A stretch of DNA of 64,000 nt from Lepidonotus clava. Taxonomy: Eukaryota; Annelida; Polychaeta; Phyllodocida; Polynoidae. Every line of letters begins with the position of its first letter. Positions within the stretch are counted from its first letter, which is position 1. The stretch spans positions 27,677,629 through 27,741,628 of the forward strand of contig OW387147.1 of the NCBI GenBank assembly GCA_936440205.1. Direction: 5' to 3'. A program made the position numbers and the translations under genes. This document shows positions 1-11,591 of the stretch, piece by piece. Below the pieces are notes generated by a model. The model ran no database searches. It had not been told where the DNA came from and saw only the letters and a list, made by a program, of their open reading frames with translations.

Positions 1-960
1 CTTTGAAAAACATCAAAGAATGAGTGTTTAATTTTTTACAAACTATCCTAATCTATGAAATATGTATAAAAACGTATGAAACAATTATGGGGTGCTAGAG
101 GAGACCCTTGGGCATAGGAATATGCTTGTTGTCACTGTGTGAAGGTGTGTGCCAACGTGACAGCAGCAATTTTGTTTTGGTTACATCCTGGAAAAATGAC
201 CCAGCAAATGATGGTCTCTTTCTCTTATAACCTCCCCATCTTAAGCTATCCATTTTACATTAGACAAATCAATATTGCATTAGTAGGGGAAGGTAAAGCA
301 TGAGTTACATTGACCTTATCCAAGGTCAAAGACACCAATAATAAGGGGGCGTAAAGCAACCAATAACCAACCAACCAATAATAAGGTCAAACTTTCAGAT
401 ACATTAAAAAATGAGTGTCTTTTTCACCTTTCAAAGTATTGTGGTCTTTGAAACATGTGTGAATAATACTTGAAACTATTCTTGGGTCCTAGAGGGGTCT
501 CATGGGCGTTGGTAAATGCCTGTTGTCACTTTGTGATGGTGTGTGTAAGTGTGACAGCATTGATTTTGTTTTACCACCCCCTTTGAAATATGACACAATA
601 TGATACAGTCTGTTTCTGTAATAGCCTACTCAATATCTTAGCCATTCATTTCTTACTAGTTAAATAATTAGTGAATTAATGAAGAAAGATAAAACATGAG
701 TGACTTTGACTCTATCCCAAGCCAAAATCATCAAATTAAGGTTAGCAAAATGTTTAAATGTGATTGTTTTGCTTTTTTTCCAACTCTCCTAGTCTATGGA
801 ATACACACAAATAATACCTGAGACTATTTGGGGTGCTAGAGGAGTCCTTTGGGCATTGTCTGTGAAGATTTGTGTGAGTGTGACAGCAGCCAATCTATAA
901 AAAAAAAATCTGTAATGTAATAGCCCATATCCAATATTCTGGCCTTTGTGACATAGGGCC
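1..960 (+). repeat. Array of ~356-bp repeat units, forward orientation
   Basis: Three diverged copies of one unit follow each other, beginning near 1, 420 and 770. Each copy carries the same order of landmarks: a ggtgctagaggag-like block, a tgggcat block, ttgtcactgtgtgaaggtgtgtg, and gtgacagcagc. Similar landmarks recur about 390 and 350 bases apart. The same unit appears in reverse orientation from 1741 to 3117. No coding potential is visible. The family is not recognised; phrases built on gaccttgg and ggtcaa recur in it. Confidence 0.75.
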
Positions 961-1740
961 TTACAAACTGGTGGTTTCAGATTTAAGGTCAGTTTATGAC
1001 TTGGTGTCTTAGCATGCCTCTGTAATCACCTCCAATCCTTTTAAATGTCCCTTCCTTCTGTTAGGAGTAACTCCTCTGATATCTTACTTGTTAAACTTTT
1101 ATCAAATTAGAGCTTTCTCCCATGATAGAAAGGTAATCCTCAGAATACTGAAATGGCTCTTTTGGAATAGGTTTTACTTCATTGATACCGAACATAATTA
1201 AGTATTTCTGGATTGGTAAGAAAAACTGTAATTTCATCTAACCTATTCATGAACAATTGATTTCTAAAAAAAATCATAAATATCCAAGTGACTGCATTAC
1301 ATGAATGAAGAAACTTATCAATCTTTTGTCATATTTGTTCAATATCTCTAGACATTTCATATATAGTTTCCGGTCACACCTAAAAATAAAGTTACTTACA
1401 GAAAGTGGCGAAGAGTCCATAATTCTGCTATCAGGATAAATGAATTTGGAGAGAATATATTTTTGCAAAACCACACATAACCTCTAGTAGCTAGTCATTT
1501 ATATAATTATAGGATAATCTTTTTAAATTGCAGCACTCAGCACTCAGCACTCACACATCACTGCGCAATTAATTCCAATATCTGTAACTTAGCTAAGGTC
1601 ACAATAACCCTTGTTGAATGTTTTTTTTAACCAATACACTTTTGATATATCTAATATGAATAAGATGTCTTGATAATTTGCATGAGCCAACGAGAGATTA
1701 TTTCTAATGGGGCTTTATGTATGAAGGAGAAGTGAAAAAG
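961..1740. other. Unique AT-rich spacer between the two repeat arrays
   Basis: No gene is visible here. It separates the forward and reverse copies of the 356-bp unit. The triplicated cagcactcag at about 1532-1552 is a small local tandem repeat. The 66-codon minus-strand open frame at 1274-1474 has no domain signature and is treated as chance. Confidence 0.5.
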
Positions 1741-3117
1741 ATGACTTCTGTCGCACTTACACAAACACTCACAGAGTAACAACAGGCATCTACCAATGCT
1801 CAGAGGTTACCTTAGATGACCTTGACCTTGGATGAGATTAAACAGGTTGTTAACCATGCCTGCTATTAAACTTATGAATTCTCTAATATGAAATTATTGA
1901 TTTAAAAATTGAGTAAGCTTTTGTTTCTTGTTCAGATTTTCAAATTGAAAGCCCAACAAAATAGCTGCTGTCATGCATAAGCATGGATTAACAAACTGAC
2001 AACAGACATTTACCAATGCCCAAGGGACCCCTCCAGTACCCAAGGTGGTTTCAGGTATTATTCATACATATTTCATAGACTAGGATAGTTTGAAAGGAAT
2101 AAAACACTCATTTTCTGACGTTTTTCAAAGTTTGACCTTAATTTTGATGACTGTGACCTTGGATGAGGTGAATGTCATTCATGTTTTATCTTCTCCTACT
2201 AATGCACTATTGATTTGTTTAATATGAAATAGATTGCTTAATAATTTGATAGGTTATTAGAGAAAGAGACCATAATTTGCTGGGTCATTTTTCAAGGAGG
2301 CAACCATACAAAATCGCTGCTGTCACGTTGGGACACACCTTCACACAATGACAACAAGTATATTCCTATGCCCAAGGGTCTCCTCTAGCACTCCAGAATG
2401 GTTTTAGATGTTATTTATATATATTTCATAGGCTAAGATAGTTTGGAAGGAGTAAAACACTCACTTTTTGACGTTTTTTCAAAGTTCGACCTTAATTTTG
2501 ATGACTGTGACCTTGGATGAGGTGAATGTCATTCATGTTTCATCTTCCCCTACTAATGCACTATTGATTTGTTTAATATGAAATAGATTGCTAAATAATT
2601 TGATAGGTCATTAGAGAAAGAGACCATAATTTGCTTGGTCATTTTTCAAGGAGGCAACCATACAAAATCGCTGCTGTCACGTTGGCACACACCTTCACAC
2701 AGTGACAACAAGCATATTCCTATGCCCAAGGGTCTCCTCTAGCACTCCAGAATGGTTTTAGATGTTATTTATATATATTTCATAGGCTAAGATAGTTTGG
2801 AAGGAGTAAAACACCCATTTTTTGACGTTTTTCAAAGTTTGACCTTAATTTTGATGACCTTGACCTTGGATAAAGTCAAAGTCATTCATGTTTCATCTTC
2901 CCCTACTAATGCACTATTGATTTGTCTAATATGAAATTGATAACTTACTTATTGAGTCTGCTATTAAAGAAAGAGACTGTATTATATTGTGTTACATTTT
3001 GAAGGGGGTTGCCAAACAAAATGGCTGCTGTCACTCTCATGCACACCTCTACAGAGTGACAACAGGCATATTCTTATGCCCAAAGGACCCCTCTAGCACC
3101 CCAAAATAGTTTCGGGT
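1741..3117 (-). repeat. Array of ~356-bp repeat units, reverse orientation
   Basis: About four copies of the unit seen at 1-960, now reverse complemented. The landmark gacaacaagcatattccta and its variants recur near 1997, 2348, 2705 and 3060, a period of 351-357 bases, with a shorter copy near 1778. Successive copies at 2090-2460 and 2450-2820 are closer to each other than to the forward set. This suggests recent local duplication in this arm. The last copy runs into the relic LTR element at about 3117. Confidence 0.8.
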
Positions 3118-3139
3118 ATAAACCTTTCATGGCATACCA

Positions 3140-5067
3140 AATCCTAAAATAAGCTACTTTTTGGTGTTCGGACCCCAGACTAATTCTGCAACATAGACTG
3201 TTGGCAGGGTAGTGTTTCCTGATGACATTTGGGTTAACTACTGTTTTGTGAGTTTTGCAGTGATTTTTATAAGTGTGCAAATTTGTGCATAATTGTGCCA
3301 TTTCTTGTGATTTGTGCCATAACTGTGACTTGATTTTGCAACATGGTGGTAGAGTTATCAGACGTTCGTGGCATGAAGGCCTTTGATGTGTCAGGTGACG
3401 CGTCAAACATTTCTTTACGCTGGGTTGAGAAAAGCGCTAGAGAAGAAGATTGATTCGCTGATAGAGCAGGATATTATTGAGCCAGTTGAGGAACCGACTG
3501 AGTAGGTTAGTCCGGTAGTTATAGTGCCCAAGGCGGACGGGGATATCAGACACTGTGTAGATTTGAGACGGGTTCCTACCATAGATGAGATTATCCAGGA
3601 CATGTCCCAGAGCAGGGTATTTTCCAAGATAGATTTGAAGTGGGGGTATCACCAGGTAGAACTAGAGTCCGAGTCCAGAAATTTGACGACGTTCATAACG
3701 CACACCGGGTTATACCGGTACAAGAGACTGCCTTTTGGCATTAGAACAGCTAGTGAGGTGTACCAGCGGATAGTCAGGAACATATTGCAGGGTATCCCAG
3801 GTGTAGTCAATTTATCAGATGATGTGGTGGTGCACACGCCCGATGTGGCCACACATTACGAGGTGTTGACGAAAGTATTTCAAAGACTGAGAGACAGTGG
3901 AATGACTGCTAACCCAGACAAGGTAGAGTTCTTTGTTTCTGAAATGACATTTGCAGGACACAAACTGACGGACAAGGGGATAAATGTGACAGCTTTTTAG
4001 GGCTAGTGAACTATTGTGGTAAGTATATCCCAGACTTAGCGACAGTGGCAGAACCACTGAGAAGGCTCACTTGGAAGGACGAACCATTTGTGTTCGGCGA
4101 GGAGCAAAGGAAATTGTTCAAAAAGCTAAAAGAGCTATTAGCCAGTTCAGAAAAGATGGGGTATTACAACCCAGAGGCTAAGACGAAAGTTATCGCGGAC
4201 GCGAGCCCAATTGGTCTTGGAGCCGTGTTAGTTCAGGTACAGGGCCAGGATCACAAAGTTATCGCATATGCCAGTAGGAGCCTTAGCGATGTAGAACGTA
4301 GATACTCTCAGACTGAGAAGAAAGCACTAGGTTTAGTTTGGGCATGCGCGAAATTTCATCTGTACATTTATGGGATAGAGTTTGATCTTTTGACAGATCA
4401 CAAGTCGCTGTTATTTACACGACCGTGTGCTAGGATAGAGCGATGGGTTTTGCGAATGCAGCCCTATAAATTTAAATAGACGAGAATAGTTGTACCAAAG
4501 AAAATTTAAAGTGATCCATATTCTGGGAAAGACGAATATTGCCGACCCTCTATCCAGACTTTTAAAGACAGTTTGCAACGGTAGCGGTGAGGGAGAACAG
4601 AACGAGGAGTATGTTAGATTTGTAGCTGTTAACACTCCTCTGTGCGCGATGACTACACGCGAGGTCGAAGAAGCCTCTGCGGACGACGAAGAGCTGACTG
4701 GCATACGAGAGCGTATTAAGTCATGTAAGTGGGACGACTGCGAAAATAAGCTTTACGCAGCAGTTAGCTTGGAATTGGGCGTGATCAGAAAGTTGGTTCT
4801 TAGGGGGACGAGAATAGTTGTACCAAAGAAATTACGACCGAGATTATTAGTGTTAGCTCACGAGGGTCATCTAGGGGTCATGGGTACCAAACAGAATCTC
4901 AGAACCAAAGTTTGGTGGTCTGGCATGGAGAAAGATGCCGAGAAATATGCAAAAGCATGTCATGGGTGCCAAATTACGGGCAGACCCGATCCACCAGAAC
5001 CAATCAAAACCACTACTATGTAAGACAGTCCCTGGCAAGATCTAGCTATAGATCTTTTAGGTCCTCT
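3140..5067 (+). pseudogene. Old Ty3/gypsy-type LTR element, left part (gag start, RT, RNase H, integrase zinc finger)
   Basis: Fossil LTR retroelement of the Ty3/gypsy class. The translated sequence shows a reverse transcriptase with SPVVIVPK and a LSDDV active-site block (about 3500-3960), an RNase H region with DASPIGLGAVL and TDHKSLLF (about 4010-4480), and the H-H-C-C zinc finger of an integrase (about 4840-4980, with HEGHLGVMGTK and CHGCQ). The LSDDV variant of the usual YxDD box resembles the Mag-like branch, which is an inference. The element is broken, with several breaks, and lacks much of its 5' half. It is interrupted by the younger element at 5068-19607 and resumes at 19612. Confidence 0.85.
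5064..5067. other. Target-site duplication CTCT, left copy
   Basis: CTCT lies directly before the TG that opens the left LTR. An identical CTCT lies directly after the CA that closes the right LTR (19608-19611). A 4-base duplication is usual for Ty3/gypsy and errantivirus-like integrases. Confidence 0.85.
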
Positions 5068-5578
5068 TGTACTGACGCGGGTGGCCAGTCCATGTTTGGG
5101 CAGCATAAAGCCAATGTTTCACTTTGACAGTAGTGAAATGAGGGAGGAGTCACGGTGTGACGTACCACTTTATAATAATGTGTTCCGCTCTTAGCTAGCC
5201 AGAGTAGCTGCAAGCACTGTGTGAGTAAACATCCAGTGAAGGTTGGACCTTTAACCTGCAATCTAGGTTCTGGAGTGAGGCATAGAAATTGTGTTAGAGC
5301 ACGGAGCGTTGACTGAATGTGTTTGAGGGGACTCTTACCTTGGGACTGATCATGGTCAATCAAGTTCTTGTCACGGAATGACTGTACATTGGATAATAAA
5401 CAAACAAATCCTTTCACACGAGTGTTCACGTCTTACATGATGCGGGAACTATAATTATGTATTGGACACCTGCAGTCGACGAGGAGGAGACTGCGAATGG
5501 AGCTAGCTATTATCTATAGAATTAAATATCACTTACACGCACTAACATTAAATGGATAATTAACCTCCTTATAGTTCA
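5068..5578 (+). repeat. Left LTR (511 bp) of the 14.5-kb element
   Basis: It starts TG and ends CA and matches 19097-19607 over its full length with about 11 differences. A likely polyadenylation signal, AATAAA, lies near 5395 (ggataataaacaaac), about 180 bases before the LTR end. Related solo LTRs lie on the minus strand at 37322-37863 and 35022-35543. Confidence 0.93.
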
Positions 5579-5580
5579 AT

Positions 5581-5598
5581 TGGTGGAGAAATACCCGA
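5581..5598 (+). promoter_or_regulatory. Probable primer-binding site
   Basis: TGGTGGAGAAATACCCGA begins two bases after the left LTR, and the opening TGG can pair with the CCA end of a tRNA. The tRNA species was not identified. Confidence 0.55.
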
Positions 5599-5724
5599 AT
5601 GGACTGTCTGTGTTAGGTCGAGAGGACTCGAACTCTTGTTCTGTTCAGGACCACAGGTGAGTCCTTCATCTCTAGCGCCTGCGGGGCACTACGTGGGAAA
5701 GATGGATGGCCGGGTGATGGACTG

Positions 5725-7752
5725 ATGAAGTCAGGCCGCGGTTCAACAGGACCCTTACCTTCGCCTCCAGGGGGGCAACCTGGCCGGGGAAACGAACATC
5801 AGACATGCTCGAAGGGCGAACCACTTCCTTACAGTCTAGGGTCACGAGATGAACCTATCTTCGACGGGAGACTCCATAATCCGAACGGCGGAGAAAACGC
5901 CAAAGGATCGGACAAACAATTGATCAGTCAAAAGCCTCTACCAATAGCCTCTAATGCCCCTCCAGCCAAGCTCAGGGAGAAGGACCAACCGGAGGAACAC
6001 ACATGGAATGAGCCAGGGCAATTTCGCTCTTACCCTGAGGAGGAGTACAGTGCTGTAACCTACGCCATTGGCCAGGCGATTGGTCCACAGTATGGTGCTT
6101 TTACTAGTGAACTTTCTTCACCTGATCCAGCCAAAGTGAGAAGGACACTAGGAACTCCTTTTCCGGCCGCTGCGACAACTTCCTCGGCGGAGCGGACAGG
6201 GCTCGTCTCTACTCCCACGGAGCGGGGTACTGACCTCGATCGACCGGCAACCGCTACCGGGGGAGACGACTCACTACAGCACGGTAACCTTACTAACCCT
6301 TTTACTCCCCATACACCGTCCCAACCCATTGTCCAGGGTACTGTACTTGCTCCTAGAAAGAGTAGGGAAGGAAGCGCAGAGGGGGATGGGGAAGAATCAT
6401 ATCAAGGGGGTTCACCAAGTATATCTACTTTATTATCCAAGGCGAGATTAAATTTCCCAAAAGCAGATACAGAAACCACTACACCGGGTGTTAATGAAAA
6501 AGTTTCCTCACCAGGTAGTTCTGGGAGCTCTTTTGAAAAGATAGGGAGCGGGGAATCGTCTAAGGAAAGTAGTATATACAATAATAATAAAGATCAGGAT
6601 ACATTCGATTCGAACGAAGGCTCAATAGTAGATGAGGGGTCCAACGAATTAGAAGAAGGCTCAGATAATCAAGGCTCCGGGGATGAACCGGGGAGCTTAG
6701 ATGACGACGTAGAGTCTAATCCTGGTCATATACCTGTTGTACAAGAACTGGTAAGTATGGCGGACAAGGTCCCTCACCTGAGATTACTGTGGTTCCATGT
6801 TAAGGAATCGGAGAGTGTTGATAAATACTTCCGTGAGCTGGAGCGGTATAAAACTATTTATGGCTGGGATGATGACCGGCTATTGGCTATGACACTAATC
6901 GGGCTGAAGGAACGGGCAGACGATTCGGCAAATACGCTACCAGACGGGGAGAAAGACACTTTTGAGCGTCTAAGGGACTCTATGCTCAAGATATTTGGCG
7001 ACAGACGCGCCAAATGGCAGAAGCATGTTGATTTCTGTCACCTAGTCTAAACAAAAGATCAGACAGTATTAGATTTTGTGGGTCTTTTGAAACAGAGACA
7101 GACAAAATGTGAAGTGAGTGAAAACACCATTTTGGCAGATTTTTTGGACGGACTAAAAGCTAACATAGCGAAGCAGGTAGCTGTGATGAATCCTGTGTCA
7201 TTTGAAGAAGCCGTATCTGCGGCTACACGAATCGAATATCTCGATAAAAAGTCTATTGCCAAAGTCTCAGTGACGACGGTAGAACTATCGAGTAAACAAC
7301 AAGTAACCACTGAGAAGCAACCCATGGACCACGTGCTGGACAAATTTAATTTAGTCCTCGCACGAATGGAAGCTAATCCATGGACACAAAAGAGTCAAGA
7401 GACTCCTTCTCCACAACCTCCTCCGCCCAGTGTGCCGAATAACCCTCCCCAAGGGAATCGGGGAAGGGGAGGCCACAGGGGAAGGGGAGGTCAGCAGGGC
7501 TATAAAGACTCTCGCCAACAAAGTAGTGAGAAAAATGACCAAAGTTCAGATCAAAGCAAGAAATCTGCCAATCAAGGGGCCCGAAAGAAAGTGGTGCCAA
7601 TGCGGGACGACACGAAATACTGCATTGTCCACCAAATGTATGGGCACCCCACTGAGTCGTGCTTCTGGCTCATCAAGAGGTTACAAGAAAAACCTCCGTA
7701 TACCTCTAGTACGTCTTGCAACAAAGATAAAGATCAGGGGGCAGGAAACTAG
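5725..7752 (+). pseudogene. gag-like region of the 14.5-kb LTR element
   Basis: Fossil gag. The first part encodes a long hydrophilic stretch rich in Gly, Ser, Glu and Pro. A helical capsid-like part follows (around 6730-7350, with KYFRELERYKTIYGWDDD and, further on, DFLDGLKANIAKQVAVMN). A basic Arg-Gly segment (about 7440-7500) and a small Cys-His block, YCIVHQMYGHPTESC, close it. That block resembles the single knuckle at the end of many gypsy Gag proteins. Broken; it belongs with the pol-like region that follows. Confidence 0.75.
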
Positions 7753-7829
7753 AGAGCTGGTCCGCCCACCCGACCGTTGAATTATTTCAGGCGGACGGTC
7801 CAGCACGACGGGAACAGGGAGATGATGCT

Positions 7830-10800
7830 ATCTTCCTAAGTCTTGAAATCGGACATTTTCGAGTAAAAGCTTTAGTGGATACAGGCGCGAGTGACTGTTT
7901 CATTTCTCGAAGATTTAGAGAAAGATTACCAGTAGAGTGTATTCAGGACGCCTGGGATGTGAAAACAGGGACAATAAGTCTGGCTGACAATACCTCCCAG
8001 CAACTTTTGGAACAAATCCGACTGAAATTCAAAATCGCTGAATCTACCGCATATTATGAATTTAATGTGGTAGATAGTCTTTGTCATGAAGTAGTGATCG
8101 GGCGAAATTTGCTGACGGTCTTAAAGACTGACCTGTCACTACTGGGACCCCAGGTAGAAGTATTCTCAAGGAATCCTATAAGTGCAATTGAAAAGGTGAA
8201 AATTGAATCACATTCAGAAATGATTTTACCGGTTCGGCCATGGTATAAAGTCTCTATGGCAGACGGAGCAGTGTATTGCGCTCCGGCGGTCACAGCTCCG
8301 GTTTGCGTGGAAGGCAGTCTTAACAATACTGATGGAGAATGGTGGCTGAAAGTGATGAATCCACTGGAAACCACCCAAACTGTAGACCCTAAAGATGTGT
8401 TGGGGTTTGTGGAGAATTGTAAAGCTCCTGCAGTAACTCGAGAACAGGTAGAACAGTTTGTCGATTTTGCATACCTATCCAAATCGGACACACTGCTTGC
8501 ACTTTGCCAGGTCCCTATAGACATAGTACATGAGGCGGTCACTGGCGTAGAAACCACTGCATGTTCCAATGATATTCAAGATGACAAGAAACAAGAAAAA
8601 GATAGGGAAAAGATAAATGAGATCGACCTATCAAAGTCCTGTCTGACTGATTACCAAAAAAAGGAATTTCGAAAAATGCTGCTTAGAAATCGCGAAAGCC
8701 TCGCTTTCTCTATGGCAGAACTAGGGGAATGCAATATTGCACCTATGAAAATTAGAGTAGAGGAAAGCGCTGGCATTGTGACATCACGACTGTACCGATA
8801 CTCTCCACAGAAAATGGACATTATCGATGAACAGGTAAAGCAGTTGATCGAAATAGGGGTGATTGAGCCGCGTGAATCTGCTTGGAGAAGTCCACTGGTT
8901 GTAGTACAAAAGAAAGATGGAAACCACGGTTATGTATGGATTTTCGAATGTTGAATATGATCACATTCAAAGATAAGTTCCCTATGCCGACCGCACTGCC
9001 CCGCTTTCTGTACATGGCGTATAAGAAGCCAACCATTTGGACTGCTTTAGATCTCCTAAGCGGCTATCACCAATGTGTTATCGAAGAAGGGTCTAGAGAA
9101 TATACCGCCTTTGAGACACCTATGGGAGTGTACCATTATAAGAGAGTACCTTTCGGACTGGTCGGGGCACCTTGGCAGTTCACCAAGGTCATGGCCATTG
9201 CGTTAAGAGGCCTAGTACCACGAGTATGCCTAGCGTACCTGGATGACGTAATAGTGTACGATACCAACTTTGAAGAACATGTTCAAAGTGTGGAATTGGT
9301 CCTACAAGCGCTTCATCGCACGGGACTTAAACTGAAACCATCCAAATGTGAATGGTGCCGCGACGAGATCAATTTCTTAGGTCATGTGGTGAATGCCGAA
9401 GGAGTGAAAACTCAAGCGCAAACTACTCGTAAAATCGAAACGTTCAACCGACCTCATAATGTCAAAACAGTCAAATCCTTGCTAGGATTATGCAACTATT
9501 ATAGAACCTTTGTACCGGGGTTTGCTGAGATAACTGTACGCTGAATAAGCTACTTAAAAAGGACATCAGGTTTGAATGGACGGAGGAATGTGAGCAGGCA
9601 TTCATCAAGTTAAAGGCCCTGCTTACTTCCCCACAACTGCTGATTCATCCAGATATTGGGGGACATTTTTATGTCCTTACCGATGCGTCTGACACAGCTT
9701 GTGGTGCCGCAATCTGTCACAAACTAAACGATGTCTATAGACCAATAGCATTTTGGGGATGCGCAATGCGAGACGCTGAGCTGAACTATACGGTCACTGA
9801 AAAGGAAGCACTTGCTGTAGTAAAAGCTCGGAAGAATTATATGAGGATATGCTACAGGGTGCAAAAGTAACTATAGTTACTGACCATAAGCCACTCGTAC
9901 TGCTATTACAGCAAGCGTATAAAGCTCCCTCAGCCAGGTTGAAAAGATGGGGATTGGCCTTGACGGACTTTGATTTTGAAATTATTCATGAGCCCGGAGC
10001 CACCCACTTTCTGCCTGATTATTTATCCCGTGTGCATCAAGAGTTGAGGCTAGACAAGGATTACGAACCAGAGGTAGGCTGCAAGCTATTTAGAGCAGAG
10101 ATAGATCTAGAGGAACTAACATTATCCTCTATTATCAGCGAACAGCTGAGAGACACAGAGTGCAGTCAGGTCATGGCCTACTTGGAGTGGGGCGAGCTCC
10201 CGGCTAACTCAGAGGACGCTGGTAGAACCATAGACAGCGCTGAAACTATGGCGCTACTTGCCCCCGGCGTACTATATAAAATCAATAGAAGCCAATCCAA
10301 GAGAAACAGACAAATCACAAAACTAAAACCACGAATAGTGGTACCACTGCGCCTGGGTGGAAAGGTCCTTCATTTGCTACATAATGATGTGTTGGCAGGA
10401 GGACATGTGGGAGCCTCGGCGCTGAACACCAAAATCACCAAACAATACTACTGGAGAAATATGTATGCTGACATAACTAACTATGTCAAGGCATGCGAGG
10501 TTTGTGCTTTACGAAAGCGAGCCCCACATTTTAAAGCAATGGCTAAAACTTGGGACAGACCCTCCAGACCTTGGGAGGTGGTTCAATGTGATTTTATCGG
10601 ACCGCTCAAGCGAGCAAATGATGGGTCTAAGTATATAATGACTTTTATTGACCTGTTAACCGGTTGGCCAGAGGCTTTCTGTACTAAAGATTCAACGGCT
10701 AAGACCGCTGCAGAGCAGTTTCTGTATGGTATAGTGTGTCGATATGGAAAGGTTGAGCGCCTGCACTCTGATCGAGGGGCGACATTCCTGTCAGACTTAT

Positions 10801-11498
10801 TTCGCGAAATTACCGGCAGACTGGCTTGCAAACAAACATTCACCACAGGTAGAATGCCCACTGGCAATACGAGAGTAGAGCGGCTACATAAAACCCTCGA
10901 AAACATTGTAGCCTATTACATCACTGACGATCACAAAACCTGGCCTGATCTGGTGCCGGTTGCCTTGTGGACAATTCGATCCACTATAAGCACTCGCACT
11001 GGTTTCAGCCCCCATACCTTGCTATATGGGTGTGATCCTATCAGTATGGGCCTACCTGATAAGGGAACAATCCCAGAGACCCTGAACGACAACGAGTTCT
11101 ATCTCCAGACTTGTGACAACATTGCTCTTTTCGAACACATGGCATCTGATGTGGTAAAAGGGTATGAAAAAGACCTAAAAGACCGCATAGATGAACACGC
11201 AAATGCGCACCGGTTTTTGGAGGGAGACCTTGTGTACATGTATGATCCGCTGTGTGCTGTTAATAAAGCTTCCAAGTTCTCAAACAGGTATACAGGGCCA
11301 TATAGGGTAATTGAAACTAAAGGGGACCATGTGGTGAGGTTAACGTCACTTAAAACGGGTAAAACTATGCCCCATTTCGTTAACATTTCTAAGCTAAAGA
11401 GAGCATACCCTGCATGGAGCCCCGCCCTACCAAACCCTGACCATACTAATATACCAGCACTCTCAGAACATGAGGTCCAGTCCGACCATTCTGAGTAG
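7830..11498 (+). pseudogene. pol-like region: protease, RT, RNase H, integrase
   Basis: Fossil pol. In order: a retropepsin-like protease with VDTGASDCFIS (about 7872); a reverse transcriptase with LYRYSPQKM, AWRSPLVVVQKKDG, LDLLSGYHQ and the YLDDVIVY active-site box (about 8790-9540); an RNase H with LTDASDTACGAA, TVTEKEALAVV and VTDHKPLVLL (about 9670-10030); and an integrase with an H-H-C-C finger (GGHVGAS to CEVCALRK) and a core with CDFIGPL, HSDRGATFLS and an NTRVERLHK block carrying the last acidic residue (about 10370-11100). The C-terminal part has GPYRVIETKGDHVVRL. The domain order is that of Ty3/gypsy. Broken in a few places. Confidence 0.88.
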
Positions 11499-11591
11499 AA
11501 CCACACCAACGTCGACGACCCGACTAAGGAGAGAATAGTCGCTGTCGCCACCGACGATGGAACAGGAGAGACAACTGCCGGACCTCTCCTG

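Noticed and set aside
5046-5429. 127-codon minus-strand frame in the left LTR, also seen in part at 19006-19242 and on the plus strand at 37694-37939
   Set aside because: It repeats with every LTR copy, has no protein features, and is explained by the LTR sequence itself.
7373-7600. Plus- and minus-strand open frames overlapping the gag- and pol-like regions
   Set aside because: They overlap frames with recognisable retroelement domains and show no domain of their own.
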